Below are positions 1 to 8,275 of a DNA stretch of 64,000 bases, piece after piece. The translations under genes and the position numbers were made by a program. The first letter of the stretch is position 1; each line of letters starts with the position of its first letter. The DNA is from Cognatiluteimonas lumbrici. GTDB lineage: Bacteria > Pseudomonadota > Gammaproteobacteria > Xanthomonadales > Xanthomonadaceae. Under the pieces are notes generated by a model. That model was not told the origin of the DNA, did no database searches, and saw only the letters and a program-made list of their open reading frames with translations. The stretch spans positions 186,001 to 250,000 of the forward strand of contig NZ_ML636798.1 in the NCBI RefSeq assembly GCF_006476065.1. Reading direction: 5' to 3'.

Positions 1-1131
1 CACGGTCTCGCCCGGGCGCACCGTCAGGTCGAAATGCTCCAGCGCCGGCAGGTCCGGCCGCATCGGGTAATGGAAGGTCACGCCCTCGAAGCGGATCTCG
101 CCGCGCAACGGCGTCGGCAGCGGCTTCGGCGACGCCGGCGCGACCACTTCCGGCTGCTGTTGCAGCAGCTCGCTGATCCGGCCCATGCCGCCGGCCGCGC
201 GCTGCAGTTCGTTCCAGACCTCGGCCAGCGAGCCGACCGAGCCGCCGCCGATCAGCGCGTACAGCACGAACTGGCCGAGCGTGCCCGGGCTCATCGTGCC
301 GTCCACCACTTCCTGCGCGCCCGACCACAGCACCAGCGTGATCGCGCCGAAGATCGCGACGATCGCGACCGCGGTGACCATCGCCTGCGCGCCGATCCGC
401 TTGCGCGCGGTCTCCACCGCGCGCGCCACCGCGGCGGCGAAGCGTCCGCGCTCGTACGGCTCGCGCGCGTGCGCCTGCACCGTGCGCACCGAGCCGAGCA
501 CCTCGGTGGCCAGCATGTTGGCGTCGGCCACCCGGTCCTGGCTGTCGCGCGACATCTTCTGCAGCCGGCGCGCGCCGAGCACGATCGGCAGCACCGCCAC
601 CGGGATCCCGACCAGGGTGTAGCTGGCCAGGTGCGGGCTGGTCACGAACAGCATCGCGATCGCGCCCACCACCGTCACCAGGCTGCGCAGCGCCACCGAC
701 ATGCTCGAACCGACCACGCTGCGCAGCAGCTCGGCGTCCGCAGTCAGCCGCGACACCAGCTCGCCGCTACGGCTGCGGTCGAAGAACGCGGCGTCCAGCG
801 CCAGCAGGTGCGTGTACAGCTTCTGCCGCAGGTCGGCCACCACCTTCTCGCCGAGCAGCGACACGAAGTAGAAGCGCGCCGCGGTTGCCAGCGCCAGCGC
901 CAGCGCGACCCCGAACAGCAGCAGGAACGCGCGGTCGATGTTGGCGCTGCTCGAGAACCCCTGGTCGATCATCTGCCGGAACGCCACCGGCAGGCTCAGC
1001 GTCGCCGTGGACGAGCACGCCAGCGCCACCAGCCAGGCCGCGAACAACCCCCGGTGCGCCCGCACGAACGGCCACAACGCCCGCAGGCTCCCCACCGGCG
1101 CCTTGCTCTTCGACTCAGGAGAATCTGCCAT
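1..1131 (-). CDS. ABC exporter half-transporter, MsbA-like (3' end outside window)
   Basis: Inner-membrane ABC exporter subunit that would dimerise and couple ATP hydrolysis to export; the substrate cannot be told from the sequence. The 377 visible codons give a six-helix ABC transmembrane domain (about residues 20-300, including VVADLRQKLYTHLLALDAAFFD-type coupling helix sequence near 75-95) and the first part of the nucleotide-binding domain (FEGVTFHYPMRP near 350). The window ends at GETV, just before the Walker A loop, so the catalytic motifs are not seen. ATG at 1131 is preferred to the in-frame ATG at 1140 because a TACAAT hexamer lies exactly 7 nt upstream of it, predicting a leaderless mRNA. 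That -10 overlaps the head of a REP-like repeat. Family call is secure, MsbA orthology is not. Confidence 0.85.
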   Translation of the reverse strand, partial: MADSPESKSKAPVGSLRALWPFVRAHRGLFAAWLVALACSSTATLSLPVAFRQMIDQGFSSSANIDRAFLLLFGVALALALATAARFYFVSLLGEKVVADLRQKLYTHLLALDAAFFDRSRSGELVSRLTADAELLRSVVGSSMSVALRSLVTVVGAIAMLFVTSPHLASYTLVGIPVAVLPIVLGARRLQKMSRDSQDRVADANMLATEVLGSVRTVQAHAREPYERGRFAAAVARAVETARKRIGAQAMVTAVAIVAIFGAITLVLWSGAQEVVDGTMSPGTLGQFVLYALIGGGSVGSLAEVWNELQRAAGGMGRISELLQQQPEVVAPASPKPLPTPLRGEIRFEGVTFHYPMRPDLPALEHFDLTVRPGETV

Positions 1132-1139
1132 GCCGCCCA

Positions 1140-1283
1140 TTGTAGAAGCGCCGAACTCCGCATGCGGCGCAGCGCAGCGGGAAAGGCGGTGCCCCTGGCC
1201 GACGACTCAAAACGCTCTGGAGGAGGCCAGGGGCACCGCCTTTCCCGCGACAGCGCCCACCCGAAGTCCGAACGCTCCTACAG
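1140..1283. repeat. Nested inverted repeat with GTAGGAGC-type REP heads
   Basis: Two perfect 23-bp arms, 1178..1200 and 1225..1247 (GGTGCCCCTGG core), flank a 24-nt loop. Outside them sit two diverged inverted copies of a REP head: TTGTAGAAGCG at 1140 and, reading on the minus strand, CTGTAGGAGCG at 1283. The right head supplies the TAG stop of the YigZ gene, and the left head forms part of the -10 of the ABC transporter gene. The arrangement resembles a REP doublet (BIME), whose copies are normally spread by a RAYT transposase encoded elsewhere in the genome; none is in this window. Confidence 0.75.
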
Positions 1284-1856
1284 GATCCGAGCCCGATCCC
1301 GCGTAGAGTCCCGCAACCGTTCCCGCAGATCCCCAACCGCCTCCTCCGCCACCGCCACCCGCATCACCACCCCCTCCGCATCGAAGGCCTCGTCCAGCTT
1401 TTCCGCACCCGCCGCGGCCAGCACCGCGTGCACCGTGCCCAGGTCCTCGAAGCCCGCGCGCACCCGCAGTTCGCGCAGGGTGACCAGCGGTCGCCGCGGC
1501 GCGGTGCGCAGGCACTCCGCCGCGGCGCCGCCGTAGGCCCGCACCAGTCCGCCGGCGCCGAGCTTGATGCCGCCGAACCAGCGCGTGACCACCACCATGA
1601 CCTGGTCCAGGCCTTGCCCGTCGATCGCCGCCAGGATCGGGCGCCCGGCGGTGCCCGCGGGCTCGCCGTCGTCGCTGGAGCGGTACTCCGCGCCGATGCG
1701 GTAGGCCCAGCAGTTGTGGGTCGCGCCGGGGTCGGCGACACCGTCCAGGAACGCCAGCGCCTGCGCCGGCGATTCCACCGGCGCGGCCTGCGCGAGGAAG
1801 CGGCTGTGCCGCACATCGAGGGTGAATGCGGCTCGCGCCGCCAGCGTCTGGCCCAT
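1278..1856 (-). CDS. YigZ/IMPACT family protein (UPF0029)
   Basis: 192-residue member of the YigZ/IMPACT family. The N-terminal UPF0029 fold is visible as HSRFLAQAAPV (residues ~17-27), HNCWAYRIG (~47-55), the DDGEPAGTAGRPIL signature (~62-75) and VTRWFGGIKLGAGGLVRAY (~88-106). The C-terminal DUF1949-like half follows (from ~130). Length matches the E. coli homologue (about 200). The eukaryotic relative IMPACT regulates Gcn2; the bacterial role is not established, and nucleic-acid or ribosome binding has been proposed for the fold. Start ATG at 1856 leaves a 40-nt intergenic region shared with the divergent GGDEF-EAL gene. The stop codon TAG lies inside a REP head, so the repeat abuts or provides the end of the gene. 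Confidence 0.9.
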   Translation of the reverse strand: MGQTLAARAAFTLDVRHSRFLAQAAPVESPAQALAFLDGVADPGATHNCWAYRIGAEYRSSDDGEPAGTAGRPILAAIDGQGLDQVMVVVTRWFGGIKLGAGGLVRAYGGAAAECLRTAPRRPLVTLRELRVRAGFEDLGTVHAVLAAAGAEKLDEAFDAEGVVMRVAVAEEAVGDLRERLRDSTRDRARIL

Positions 1857-1884
1857 TGCGGTGCCATCTTCGCATCCGCGGCGC

Positions 1885-1890
1885 TATCCT
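1885..1890 (+). promoter_or_regulatory. -10 element predicting leaderless mRNA of the GGDEF-EAL gene
   Basis: TATCCT is followed by 6 nt and then ATG at 1897, so transcription would start at or next to the start codon. No Shine-Dalgarno sequence is visible. The same spacing recurs before at least eight other genes here. Confidence 0.45.
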
Positions 1891-1896
1891 GCGGCC

Positions 1897-4773
1897 ATGG
1901 GAGGGGGCACGATCACTGCGCAGGCCGTACCCGCCACGGCTGCGCCGCAGGCGGGGACGCCGCTCGACGGCCTGGCCGAAGCGCTGACCGAGACCCTGCC
2001 GGCGGGGTCCGGGGTCGTGGTGCGCTGGCGCGGTCCGGAAGGCCACGGGCTGTCGGCTTCGGACGGCGCCGCCGAAACCCTGCACGACAATGCCTTGGCC
2101 AGCCTCGACGGACGCGCGCCCGGCCCGTGCCGCGGCTGCATCGACGAGGCCTGGGAGGCCGACGGCCTGCGCATCGCGCTCGCGGTGCAGATGCCCGAGC
2201 CCTTGCCCGCGACCATGCGCGCGGCGTGGGCGTCGCTGGCGCGCCGGACCGTCGCCGCGACCCTGGCCTCGGCCCGCGCGCAGGCGCGCATCGAAGCGCT
2301 GCAGAAGGCGCAGCGGCTGCAGCAGGCCCTGTACGAGATCGCCGACCTGGCCGGCTCGGCGCTCGAGATGGAGGAGATGCTGCGCCGCATCCACGCCGTG
2401 GTCGGCGGGCTGATGTACGCCGAGAACTTCTACATCGTGCTCTACGACGAGGTCGCGCGTTCGATCCGCTTCCTCTACTTCGCCGACCGCCTGGACCCGT
2501 ACGAGGCCGACCCCGAGGTCGCGCTGTCCATCGACGAGATGCCCAACAGCCTGACCGTGGCCCTGCTGCGCCACGGGCGCCCGCTGCTCGGGCCCTCGGC
2601 GCGCCTGCGCAAGGAGTTGGGCGTGACCCTCGACCTGCGCCACGGCCCGGACAGCGCCGACTGGCTCGGCGTGCCGATGCGCCGCGACGACCGCGTCGCC
2701 GGCGCGATTGTGGTCCAGAGCTACGACCACCCCGCCAGCTACAGCGACGAGGAGCGCGCGCTGCTCGAGTACGTCGCCCAGCACATCATGACCGCGCTCG
2801 ACCGCAAGCACGCACGCGTGGAACTCGAGCGGCGCGTGGACGAGCGCACCCTCGAACTGCAGCAGGCCAACCTGGTGCTGCAGGCCGAGATCGTCGAGCG
2901 CCAGCGCGCCGAGCGCCTGCAGCGCGCGCTGTACCGGATCACCGAGATGTCGGTCACCGCCGGCAGCCTCGAGCGCTTCTACGCCGACGTCCACGGCGTG
3001 GTCGGCGAGCTGCTGTACGCGCGCAACTTCTACATCGCGCTGCTCACGCCCGAGGGCGACCAGATCGAGTTCCCGTACTCGGTGGACGAGCGCGATGCCG
3101 CCCGCGTCACCCGCAAGCTGACGCGCGGACTCACGGAGTACGTGATCACCCACGGCGAGGCGCTGCTCGCCGACCGCGCGCGCATCGCCGAGCTCGAGGC
3201 CAGCGGCGAGGTCCGCAGCCACGGCGCGCTTGCGCACAGCTGGCTGGGCGTGCCGTTGCTGCGCGACTCCACCGTGGTCGGCGCGATCGCGGTGCAGACC
3301 TACACCCCCGAGATCATGTTCAGCGAGCGCGACCAGGAACTGCTGACCTTCGTCGCCCACCACATCGGCGGCGGCCTCGCGCGCAAGCGCGCGCAGGAGC
3401 ACCTGAAAGCGGCGCACTCGGAGCTGGAGTTCCGGGTCGAGGCGCGCACCCGCGAGCTGGCCGGCGCCAACCGCGAGCTGCGCGCGCAGATCGGCGAGCG
3501 CGTGCGCGCCGAGCAGCGCCTGACCCACCAAGCCCGCCACGACGCGCTCACCGGCCTGCCCAACCGGCCGCACCTGCTCGAGCGCCTGGATTCCGCCATC
3601 AGCCGCGCGCGCGACGCCGGGCGCGGCAGCTTCTCGGTGCTGTTCCTGGACCTGGACCGCTTCAAGCTGATCAACGACTCGATCGGGCATGCCGCCGGCG
3701 ACGAGATGCTGGTCGAGATCGGCCGCCGCATCGCCGACGCGCTCGGCGACGATGGCGTGGTCGCGCGCTTCGGCGGCGACGAGTTCGCGATCCTGGCAGA
3801 GGGCGTGGACGACGCCGAGGCCAGCCTGGCGCTGTCGGCGCGGATCCTCGAGGCGGTCGGCAAGCCACTATGGCTGGGCGGGCGCGAGCTGTTCCCATCG
3901 GCGAGCATCGGTATCGCCCAGTGGCAGCCGCGCTACCGCCTCGGCGAGGAGTTGCTGCGCGACGCCGACGCCGCCATGTACCGCGCCAAGGCCGAAGGCC
4001 GCGACCGCAGTGCGCTGTTCGACGAGGCGATGCGCGCGCACGCCATCCGGCTGCTCGACCTCGAGGCCGACCTGCGCCGCGCGATCCTCAACGACGCCTT
4101 CGTGCCGCACTTCCAGCCGATCGTGCGCCTGGCCGACGGCCAGGTCGTCGGCCACGAGGCGTTGCTGCGCTGGAACCACGAACTGCATGGTGCGCTGCCG
4201 CCGGCCGAGTTCATCGGCGTGGGCGAGGACAGCGGCCTGATCGAGCAGGTGGACTGGCTGATCTACGAGCGCGTGGTGGAGTGGCTGTGCCGGCAGCCCG
4301 AAGGCTACGTCTCGATCAACGTCTCACCGCGGCACTTCCGTTCGGACGATTTCGCCGAGCGCCTGCTGCGCATGCTCGATGCCGCCGGCGCCGATCCGCA
4401 CCGGCTGCGCATCGAGATCACCGAGGTCGCGCTGCTCGACGACGCGCCGCGCGCGCTGCGCATGCTCAGCACCCTGCGCGGGCGCGGCGTGCAGGCGCTG
4501 CTGGACGACTTCGGCACCGGCTTCTCGGCGCTGTCCTACCTGCACCGGTTCCCGATCCAGTCGCTGAAGATCGACCGCAGCTTCGTCACCGGCCTGGACG
4601 GCGAGACCCGGGCCGAGAGCCTGGCCCTGGTGCGCGCGATCCTGGCGCTCGCCGGCACCCTCGGCATCGACGCCATCGGCGAGGGCATCGAGACCGAGGC
4701 CCAGCGCGACATCCTCCGCGAACTCGGCTGCGAGTTCGGCCAGGGCTACCTCTACGGCCGTCCGCGCCCCTAA
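1897..4773 (+). CDS. Tandem-GAF diguanylate cyclase / phosphodiesterase
   Basis: 958-residue cytoplasmic c-di-GMP turnover protein with no membrane segment. Order: N-terminal ~145 residues without a recognised domain, GAF-like domain 1 (~150-300), short coiled coil (~305-335), GAF-like domain 2 (~355-500), second coiled coil (~510-540), GGDEF (~548-700), EAL (~715-955). The GGDEF site is intact (GGDEF at 626-630) and no RxxD I-site is seen five residues before it. The EAL domain keeps E754-A-L, NVSPRHF, EITEV, DDFGTG (870-875), K891 and E929/E932 plus FGQGYLYGRP, so phosphodiesterase activity is plausible. Both activities may be switched by ligands bound to the GAF pair. ATG 1897 is chosen over upstream starts, which would overlap the divergent gene. 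The 3' end overlaps the convergent VWA gene by 4 nt. Confidence 0.93.
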   Translation: MGGGTITAQAVPATAAPQAGTPLDGLAEALTETLPAGSGVVVRWRGPEGHGLSASDGAAETLHDNALASLDGRAPGPCRGCIDEAWEADGLRIALAVQMPEPLPATMRAAWASLARRTVAATLASARAQARIEALQKAQRLQQALYEIADLAGSALEMEEMLRRIHAVVGGLMYAENFYIVLYDEVARSIRFLYFADRLDPYEADPEVALSIDEMPNSLTVALLRHGRPLLGPSARLRKELGVTLDLRHGPDSADWLGVPMRRDDRVAGAIVVQSYDHPASYSDEERALLEYVAQHIMTALDRKHARVELERRVDERTLELQQANLVLQAEIVERQRAERLQRALYRITEMSVTAGSLERFYADVHGVVGELLYARNFYIALLTPEGDQIEFPYSVDERDAARVTRKLTRGLTEYVITHGEALLADRARIAELEASGEVRSHGALAHSWLGVPLLRDSTVVGAIAVQTYTPEIMFSERDQELLTFVAHHIGGGLARKRAQEHLKAAHSELEFRVEARTRELAGANRELRAQIGERVRAEQRLTHQARHDALTGLPNRPHLLERLDSAISRARDAGRGSFSVLFLDLDRFKLINDSIGHAAGDEMLVEIGRRIADALGDDGVVARFGGDEFAILAEGVDDAEASLALSARILEAVGKPLWLGGRELFPSASIGIAQWQPRYRLGEELLRDADAAMYRAKAEGRDRSALFDEAMRAHAIRLLDLEADLRRAILNDAFVPHFQPIVRLADGQVVGHEALLRWNHELHGALPPAEFIGVGEDSGLIEQVDWLIYERVVEWLCRQPEGYVSINVSPRHFRSDDFAERLLRMLDAAGADPHRLRIEITEVALLDDAPRALRMLSTLRGRGVQALLDDFGTGFSALSYLHRFPIQSLKIDRSFVTGLDGETRAESLALVRAILALAGTLGIDAIGEGIETEAQRDILRELGCEFGQGYLYGRPRP

Positions 4774-6413
4774 GACCCCCCCACCGCCCCCTCAGCCAGC
4801 TCCACCAACCCCACGAACTCCGCCCGCAACGGATCCCCCCCAGCGCTCGCCCGCGCACTCTCCAGGATCTCCTCCCAATCCCACTCCCCGATGTGCGTGC
4901 CCCCGCGCAGCGCATCCGCATACGCCGCCACGGTCGCCGCGAACCGCAAGGTGTCGCTCGGCGCCTTGCGCAGCGACCCGGCCGCGATCGGCGTCTCGAT
5001 CAGCCGGCTCGTGTCCTCGCCGGGGCGCTTGTAGCGCAGGCGCAGGTGCGCGACCTCGTCGCGGCGCGCATCCGCGGGCGACGCGTCGTTGCCGTAGCGC
5101 AGCGGCGGCAGCCGCTCGGCGCCGGAGCCGACCGGCGTCAGCTCGTACAGCGCGGTGACCTCGTGCCCGGCGCCGATGTCGCCGGCGTCGACCTTGTCGT
5201 TGGCGAAGTCCTCGTTGCGCAGCACCCGGTTCTCGTAGCCGATGAGCCGGTATTCGGCCACCAGCGCGGGATTGAACTCGACCTGGATCTTGACGTCGCC
5301 GGCGATCGTCAGCAGCGTGCCGCCCATCTGCTCGACCAGCACCTTGCGCGCCTCCGACAGGCTGTCGATGTAGGCATGGTTGCCGTTGCCCAGGTCGGCG
5401 AGGCGCTCGGACAGGGCGTCGTTGTAGTTGCCGCGGCCGAAGCCGAGCGTGGTCAGCGCGATCCCGGACTTGCGCTGGTCGGCGACCAGCGTCTCCAGCG
5501 CGCCCTGGTCCACGGTGCCGACGTTGAAGTCGCCGTCGGTGGCCAGGATCACGCGGTTGACGCCGCCCTCGACGAAGCCCTGGCGGGCCATCGCGTAGGC
5601 GAGCCGGATGCCGTCGCCGCCGTTGGTCGAGCCGCCGGCCTCGAGGCGCTCCAGCGCGGCCAGGATCTCGCCGCGGCGGTCGCCCGGCGTCGGCGGCAGC
5701 ACCAGCCCGGCCGAGCCGGCGTAGACCACGATCGACACGCGGTCCTGCGGCCGCAGCTGGTTCACGAGTTGCTGCATGGAGCGCTTGAGCAGCGGCAGCT
5801 TGTCCGGCGAGTTCATCGAGCCGGAGGTGTCGAGCAGCAGCACCAGGTTGGCCGGCGGCAGCGTCGACTTCGGCACGTCGTAGCCCTTGATGCCGATCAT
5901 CAGCAGCTGGCGGCGCGCGTCCCAGGGCGCCGGCGCAAGCTCCGTGGTCACCCGGAACGGCACCTCGAGCGAGTCCGGGGCGGGGTGGTCGTGGCGGAAG
6001 TAGTTGATCATCTCCTCGGCGCGCACCGCGTCGGCCGGTGGCCGCGTGCCCTCGCGCAGCATCCGGCGCACGTTGGCGTAGCTGCCGGTGTCCACGTCGA
6101 TCGAGAAGGTGGACACCGGCTGCTCGCTGGTGCGGTGCACCGGGTTGTCGTCGATCTCCGCGTAGTGCTCGGTGTTGGCGGGCTGGCTGTAGACCGGGGG
6201 CGGCGGTGGCGGCGCGAACATCGGCAGGGGCGGCGCCAGCGCCCGGCGCTGTGCCATTTCCGCCTCGGCCTGCAGGCGGGTCCCGGTGACGGTGACCGAA
6301 GCCAGGTCCTGCTGCGGTTCGGCGGGGGGTGCTTCGGCCACGGTGGCCCGGTGGCAAGCGGACAGGGCGAGGGCACAGGCACAGAGCAGCAGGAGGTTCG
6401 CTTGGCGCGTCAT
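4770..6413 (-). CDS. VWA-domain lipoprotein (YfbK-like)
   Basis: 547-residue predicted lipoprotein: hydrophobic signal ending in the lipobox LSAC (Cys ~21). A Pro-rich linker follows (LPMFAPPPPPP, ~63-74), then the N-terminal domain typical of YfbK-type proteins (FSIDVDTGSYANVRRML, ~105-121). Next come a von Willebrand A domain with an intact MIDAS DTSGS at 195-199 and a C-terminal DUF3520-like region (GHEVTALYELTPV). VWA domains bind metal and protein partners; the partner here is unknown. A TonB-dependent-receptor-like signature VTVTGTRL lies just after the lipidation site, which is odd for a lipoprotein. ATG 6413 has GGAG upstream and a TATAGT -10 about 30 nt further. The gene is monocistronic and converges on the GGDEF-EAL gene. 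Confidence 0.88.
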   Translation of the reverse strand: MTRQANLLLLCACALALSACHRATVAEAPPAEPQQDLASVTVTGTRLQAEAEMAQRRALAPPLPMFAPPPPPPVYSQPANTEHYAEIDDNPVHRTSEQPVSTFSIDVDTGSYANVRRMLREGTRPPADAVRAEEMINYFRHDHPAPDSLEVPFRVTTELAPAPWDARRQLLMIGIKGYDVPKSTLPPANLVLLLDTSGSMNSPDKLPLLKRSMQQLVNQLRPQDRVSIVVYAGSAGLVLPPTPGDRRGEILAALERLEAGGSTNGGDGIRLAYAMARQGFVEGGVNRVILATDGDFNVGTVDQGALETLVADQRKSGIALTTLGFGRGNYNDALSERLADLGNGNHAYIDSLSEARKVLVEQMGGTLLTIAGDVKIQVEFNPALVAEYRLIGYENRVLRNEDFANDKVDAGDIGAGHEVTALYELTPVGSGAERLPPLRYGNDASPADARRDEVAHLRLRYKRPGEDTSRLIETPIAAGSLRKAPSDTLRFAATVAAYADALRGGTHIGEWDWEEILESARASAGGDPLRAEFVGLVELAEGAVGGS

Positions 6414-6523
6414 GCGGTGGCTCCGGGGCGTGGATTTCACCCGGACTATACGGGGGCCCCACGCGCGCCGGGCCACCCGGCTTCGGCTACGATTCATCGG
6501 GGAGACACCATCGGGGGAGCGCG

Positions 6524-7018
6524 ATGGCCACGGAAGCGCAGGGAGCGGGGAGCTTCGCCGGGGCGCCCAAGTACTTCATCTACCCCTTCTTCCTCGTGCA
6601 CATGCTGATGTTCGGCGTCGCCGGCTTCGTGCTCGCCTACGGCGCCGACGGCGACGTCGGCTTCCTGTACATGCACGGCGGCCTGGCGATCGTCGTCTAC
6701 ACCGTGTTCTACCTGGCCATCTTCGGCTTCGACGAAGTGCTGTGGATGTTCATCAACGCCGGCCTCGGCGTTGCCGGCATCCATACCCAGCTCGGCTGGA
6801 TCCTCGGCATGTTCTTCGGCCGCAACCTCGCCGACTTCCCGTGGTACGTGCACGCGATCCCGATGCTGTACTTCGTGCTCTACACCTTCCTGCTGCGCCA
6901 GCTCGTCCTCGACCTCACCCGCTCGCGCGACAACCCAAAGCGCCGCCGCCTCGTCGAAGCCGCCTACGTCATCCTCACCCTCGCGCTCTACGCCGCCACC
7001 TGGCTCCTCCACCTGTAG
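6524..7018 (+). CDS. Small membrane protein of unknown function
   Basis: 164 residues with about four hydrophobic helices (roughly 20-45, 50-75, 80-105 and 115-135, plus a C-terminal stretch ~145-163) separated by short polar loops. A basic stretch DNPKRRR (~140) suggests a cytoplasmic loop. I recognise no family. ATG 6524 is preceded by GGGGGAG at a good Shine-Dalgarno distance and by a possible -10 TACGAT near 6489, and it is transcribed divergently from the VWA lipoprotein. The stop TAG is the TAG of a REP head (CTGTAGGAGCG), so the repeat starts inside the last codons. It converges on xseA across that repeat. Confidence 0.75.
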   Translation: MATEAQGAGSFAGAPKYFIYPFFLVHMLMFGVAGFVLAYGADGDVGFLYMHGGLAIVVYTVFYLAIFGFDEVLWMFINAGLGVAGIHTQLGWILGMFFGRNLADFPWYVHAIPMLYFVLYTFLLRQLVLDLTRSRDNPKRRRLVEAAYVILTLALYAATWLLHL

Positions 7019-7044
7019 GAGCGGCGCTCGCGCCGCGACCCGCG
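7012..7044. repeat. REP palindrome (CTGTAGGAGCG head)
   Basis: CTGTAGGAGCG head followed by a hairpin GCGGCGC-TC-GCGCCGC (7021..7036) and GACC. It lies between convergent genes, a typical REP position, and supplies the stop codon of the upstream membrane-protein gene. It can also act as a bidirectional transcript-end hairpin. Confidence 0.7.
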
Positions 7045-7046
7045 CC

Positions 7047-8243
7047 TCAGAGCACCTTCAGCCGGATCTGCCCGTCGCTGACACGGGCGTTCAGTTCGTC
7101 GCCCCGGCCCACGTCGCCGACCGCACGCACGACGCGCCCGTCGTGGTGCTGCAGGATCGCGTATCCGCGCGCCACCGTGGCCAACGGACTGATCGCAGAC
7201 AGCGACCGCGCCAGTTCCCGCAGCCGGGACGCATCGCGGTCGTGCCGGCGCTGCCACGCCGCATGCAGGCGGCGCACCGCCTCAGCCTGGCGCCGGCCCA
7301 GCAACTGCAGGCGCGCCTGCGGATGCAGCGCCTGCAACCGCAGCGCCGCCCGGTCCGCGCGCTGCGCCGCCTGCCGCAGCCGCACTTTCTGCGTCGCCGA
7401 CACCCGCTGCGACAGCGACTGCAGCCGCCGGCGCAGGTCGTCGGCGTGCGGCACCAGCAGTTCCGCCGCGGCCGACGGCGTCGGCGCGCGCAGGTCGGCG
7501 GCGAAGTCGGACAGGCTGAAGTCGGTCTCGTGCCCGATCGCCGACACCACCGGCACCGGCGAGGCCGCGATCGCCCGCGCCAGCCACTCGTCGTTGAACG
7601 CCCACAGGTCCTCGAGCGAACCGCCGCCGCGCGCCAGCAGGATCACGTCGTAGCGGCCGCTGACGGCCGCGCGCTGCAGCATCGCGGTGATCTGCGCCGC
7701 CGCGGTCGCGCCCTGCACCTGGACCGGCAGCACGTCGACGTCCAGCAGCGCGAAGCGCCGGGCCAGCACGCTGAGCACGTCGCGCACCGCGGCGCCGGTG
7801 GGCGAGGTCAGCACCGCCAGCCGGCGCACGTAGGCGGGCAGGGGGCGCTTGCGCGCCTCGTCGAACAGGCCCTCGGCCTGCAGCCGCGCCTTCAGCTCCT
7901 CGAACGCGCGCCGCAGCGCGCCTTCGCCGGCTTCCTCCATGTGGTCGAGCACCAGCTGGTACTCGCCGCGCGCCTCGTACAGGGTCAGCCGGCCGCGCGC
8001 CAGCACCCGCAGGCCCTCGCGCGGGGCGAACTTCAGCCAGGTGCTCTTTGGACGGAACATCGCGCAGCGCACCTGCGCGCGGGCGTCCTTTAGGCAGAAA
8101 TACAGGTGCCCGGAGGAGGGGCGGGCGACGCTGCTCAGCTCGCCCTCGACCCAGACCAGCGGGAAGGCGTCCTCCAGCAATCCCCGGGCCAGGGTGTTGA
8201 GCTGGCTGGGGCTGAGGATCTCGCCGGTGGGTTCGGTCGCCAT
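7047..8243 (-). CDS. xseA: Exodeoxyribonuclease VII large subunit
   Basis: 398-residue large subunit of exonuclease VII, which with XseB degrades single-stranded DNA in the cytoplasm during repair. N-terminal OB-fold: [25 protein letters not shown]-like sequence and HLYFCLKD (~46-53). The catalytic core has [17 protein letters not shown] (~140-156), the family hallmark [16 protein letters not shown] (~200-215) and [28 protein letters not shown] (~227-254). A helical middle region and C-terminal [13 protein letters not shown] follow. It is shorter than the E. coli protein (about 456), mainly in the coiled-coil region. ATG 8243 is preceded by TATCCT at 6 nt spacing, so the mRNA may be leaderless. 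It is divergent from ispG across only 32 bp. xseB is not in the window. Confidence 0.96.
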   Translation of the reverse strand: MATEPTGEILSPSQLNTLARGLLEDAFPLVWVEGELSSVARPSSGHLYFCLKDARAQVRCAMFRPKSTWLKFAPREGLRVLARGRLTLYEARGEYQLVLDHMEEAGEGALRRAFEELKARLQAEGLFDEARKRPLPAYVRRLAVLTSPTGAAVRDVLSVLARRFALLDVDVLPVQVQGATAAAQITAMLQRAAVSGRYDVILLARGGGSLEDLWAFNDEWLARAIAASPVPVVSAIGHETDFSLSDFAADLRAPTPSAAAELLVPHADDLRRRLQSLSQRVSATQKVRLRQAAQRADRAALRLQALHPQARLQLLGRRQAEAVRRLHAAWQRRHDRDASRLRELARSLSAISPLATVARGYAILQHHDGRVVRAVGDVGRGDELNARVSDGQIRLKVL

Positions 8244-8275
8244 CGGGACAGGATAGCGCCACTACAATAGGGCCC
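8244..8275. promoter_or_regulatory. Compact divergent xseA/ispG promoter region
   Basis: The 32-bp gap holds two -10-like hexamers facing opposite ways: TATCCT on the minus strand (8255..8250, 6 nt before xseA ATG) and TACAAT on the plus strand (8263..8268, 7 nt before ispG ATG). No Shine-Dalgarno is seen for either gene, so both are predicted leaderless. The -35 regions would lie inside the opposite coding sequences. Confidence 0.5.

Noticed and set aside
1428-6608. Very long open frames antisense to or out of frame with real genes, here spanning the GGDEF-EAL and VWA genes
   Set aside because: Translations are Arg/Ala/Pro-rich with no domain; they arise because stop codons are rare in this high-GC DNA. 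The same holds at 22607-25555, 27868-31635, 28148-31351 and 50234-52966.
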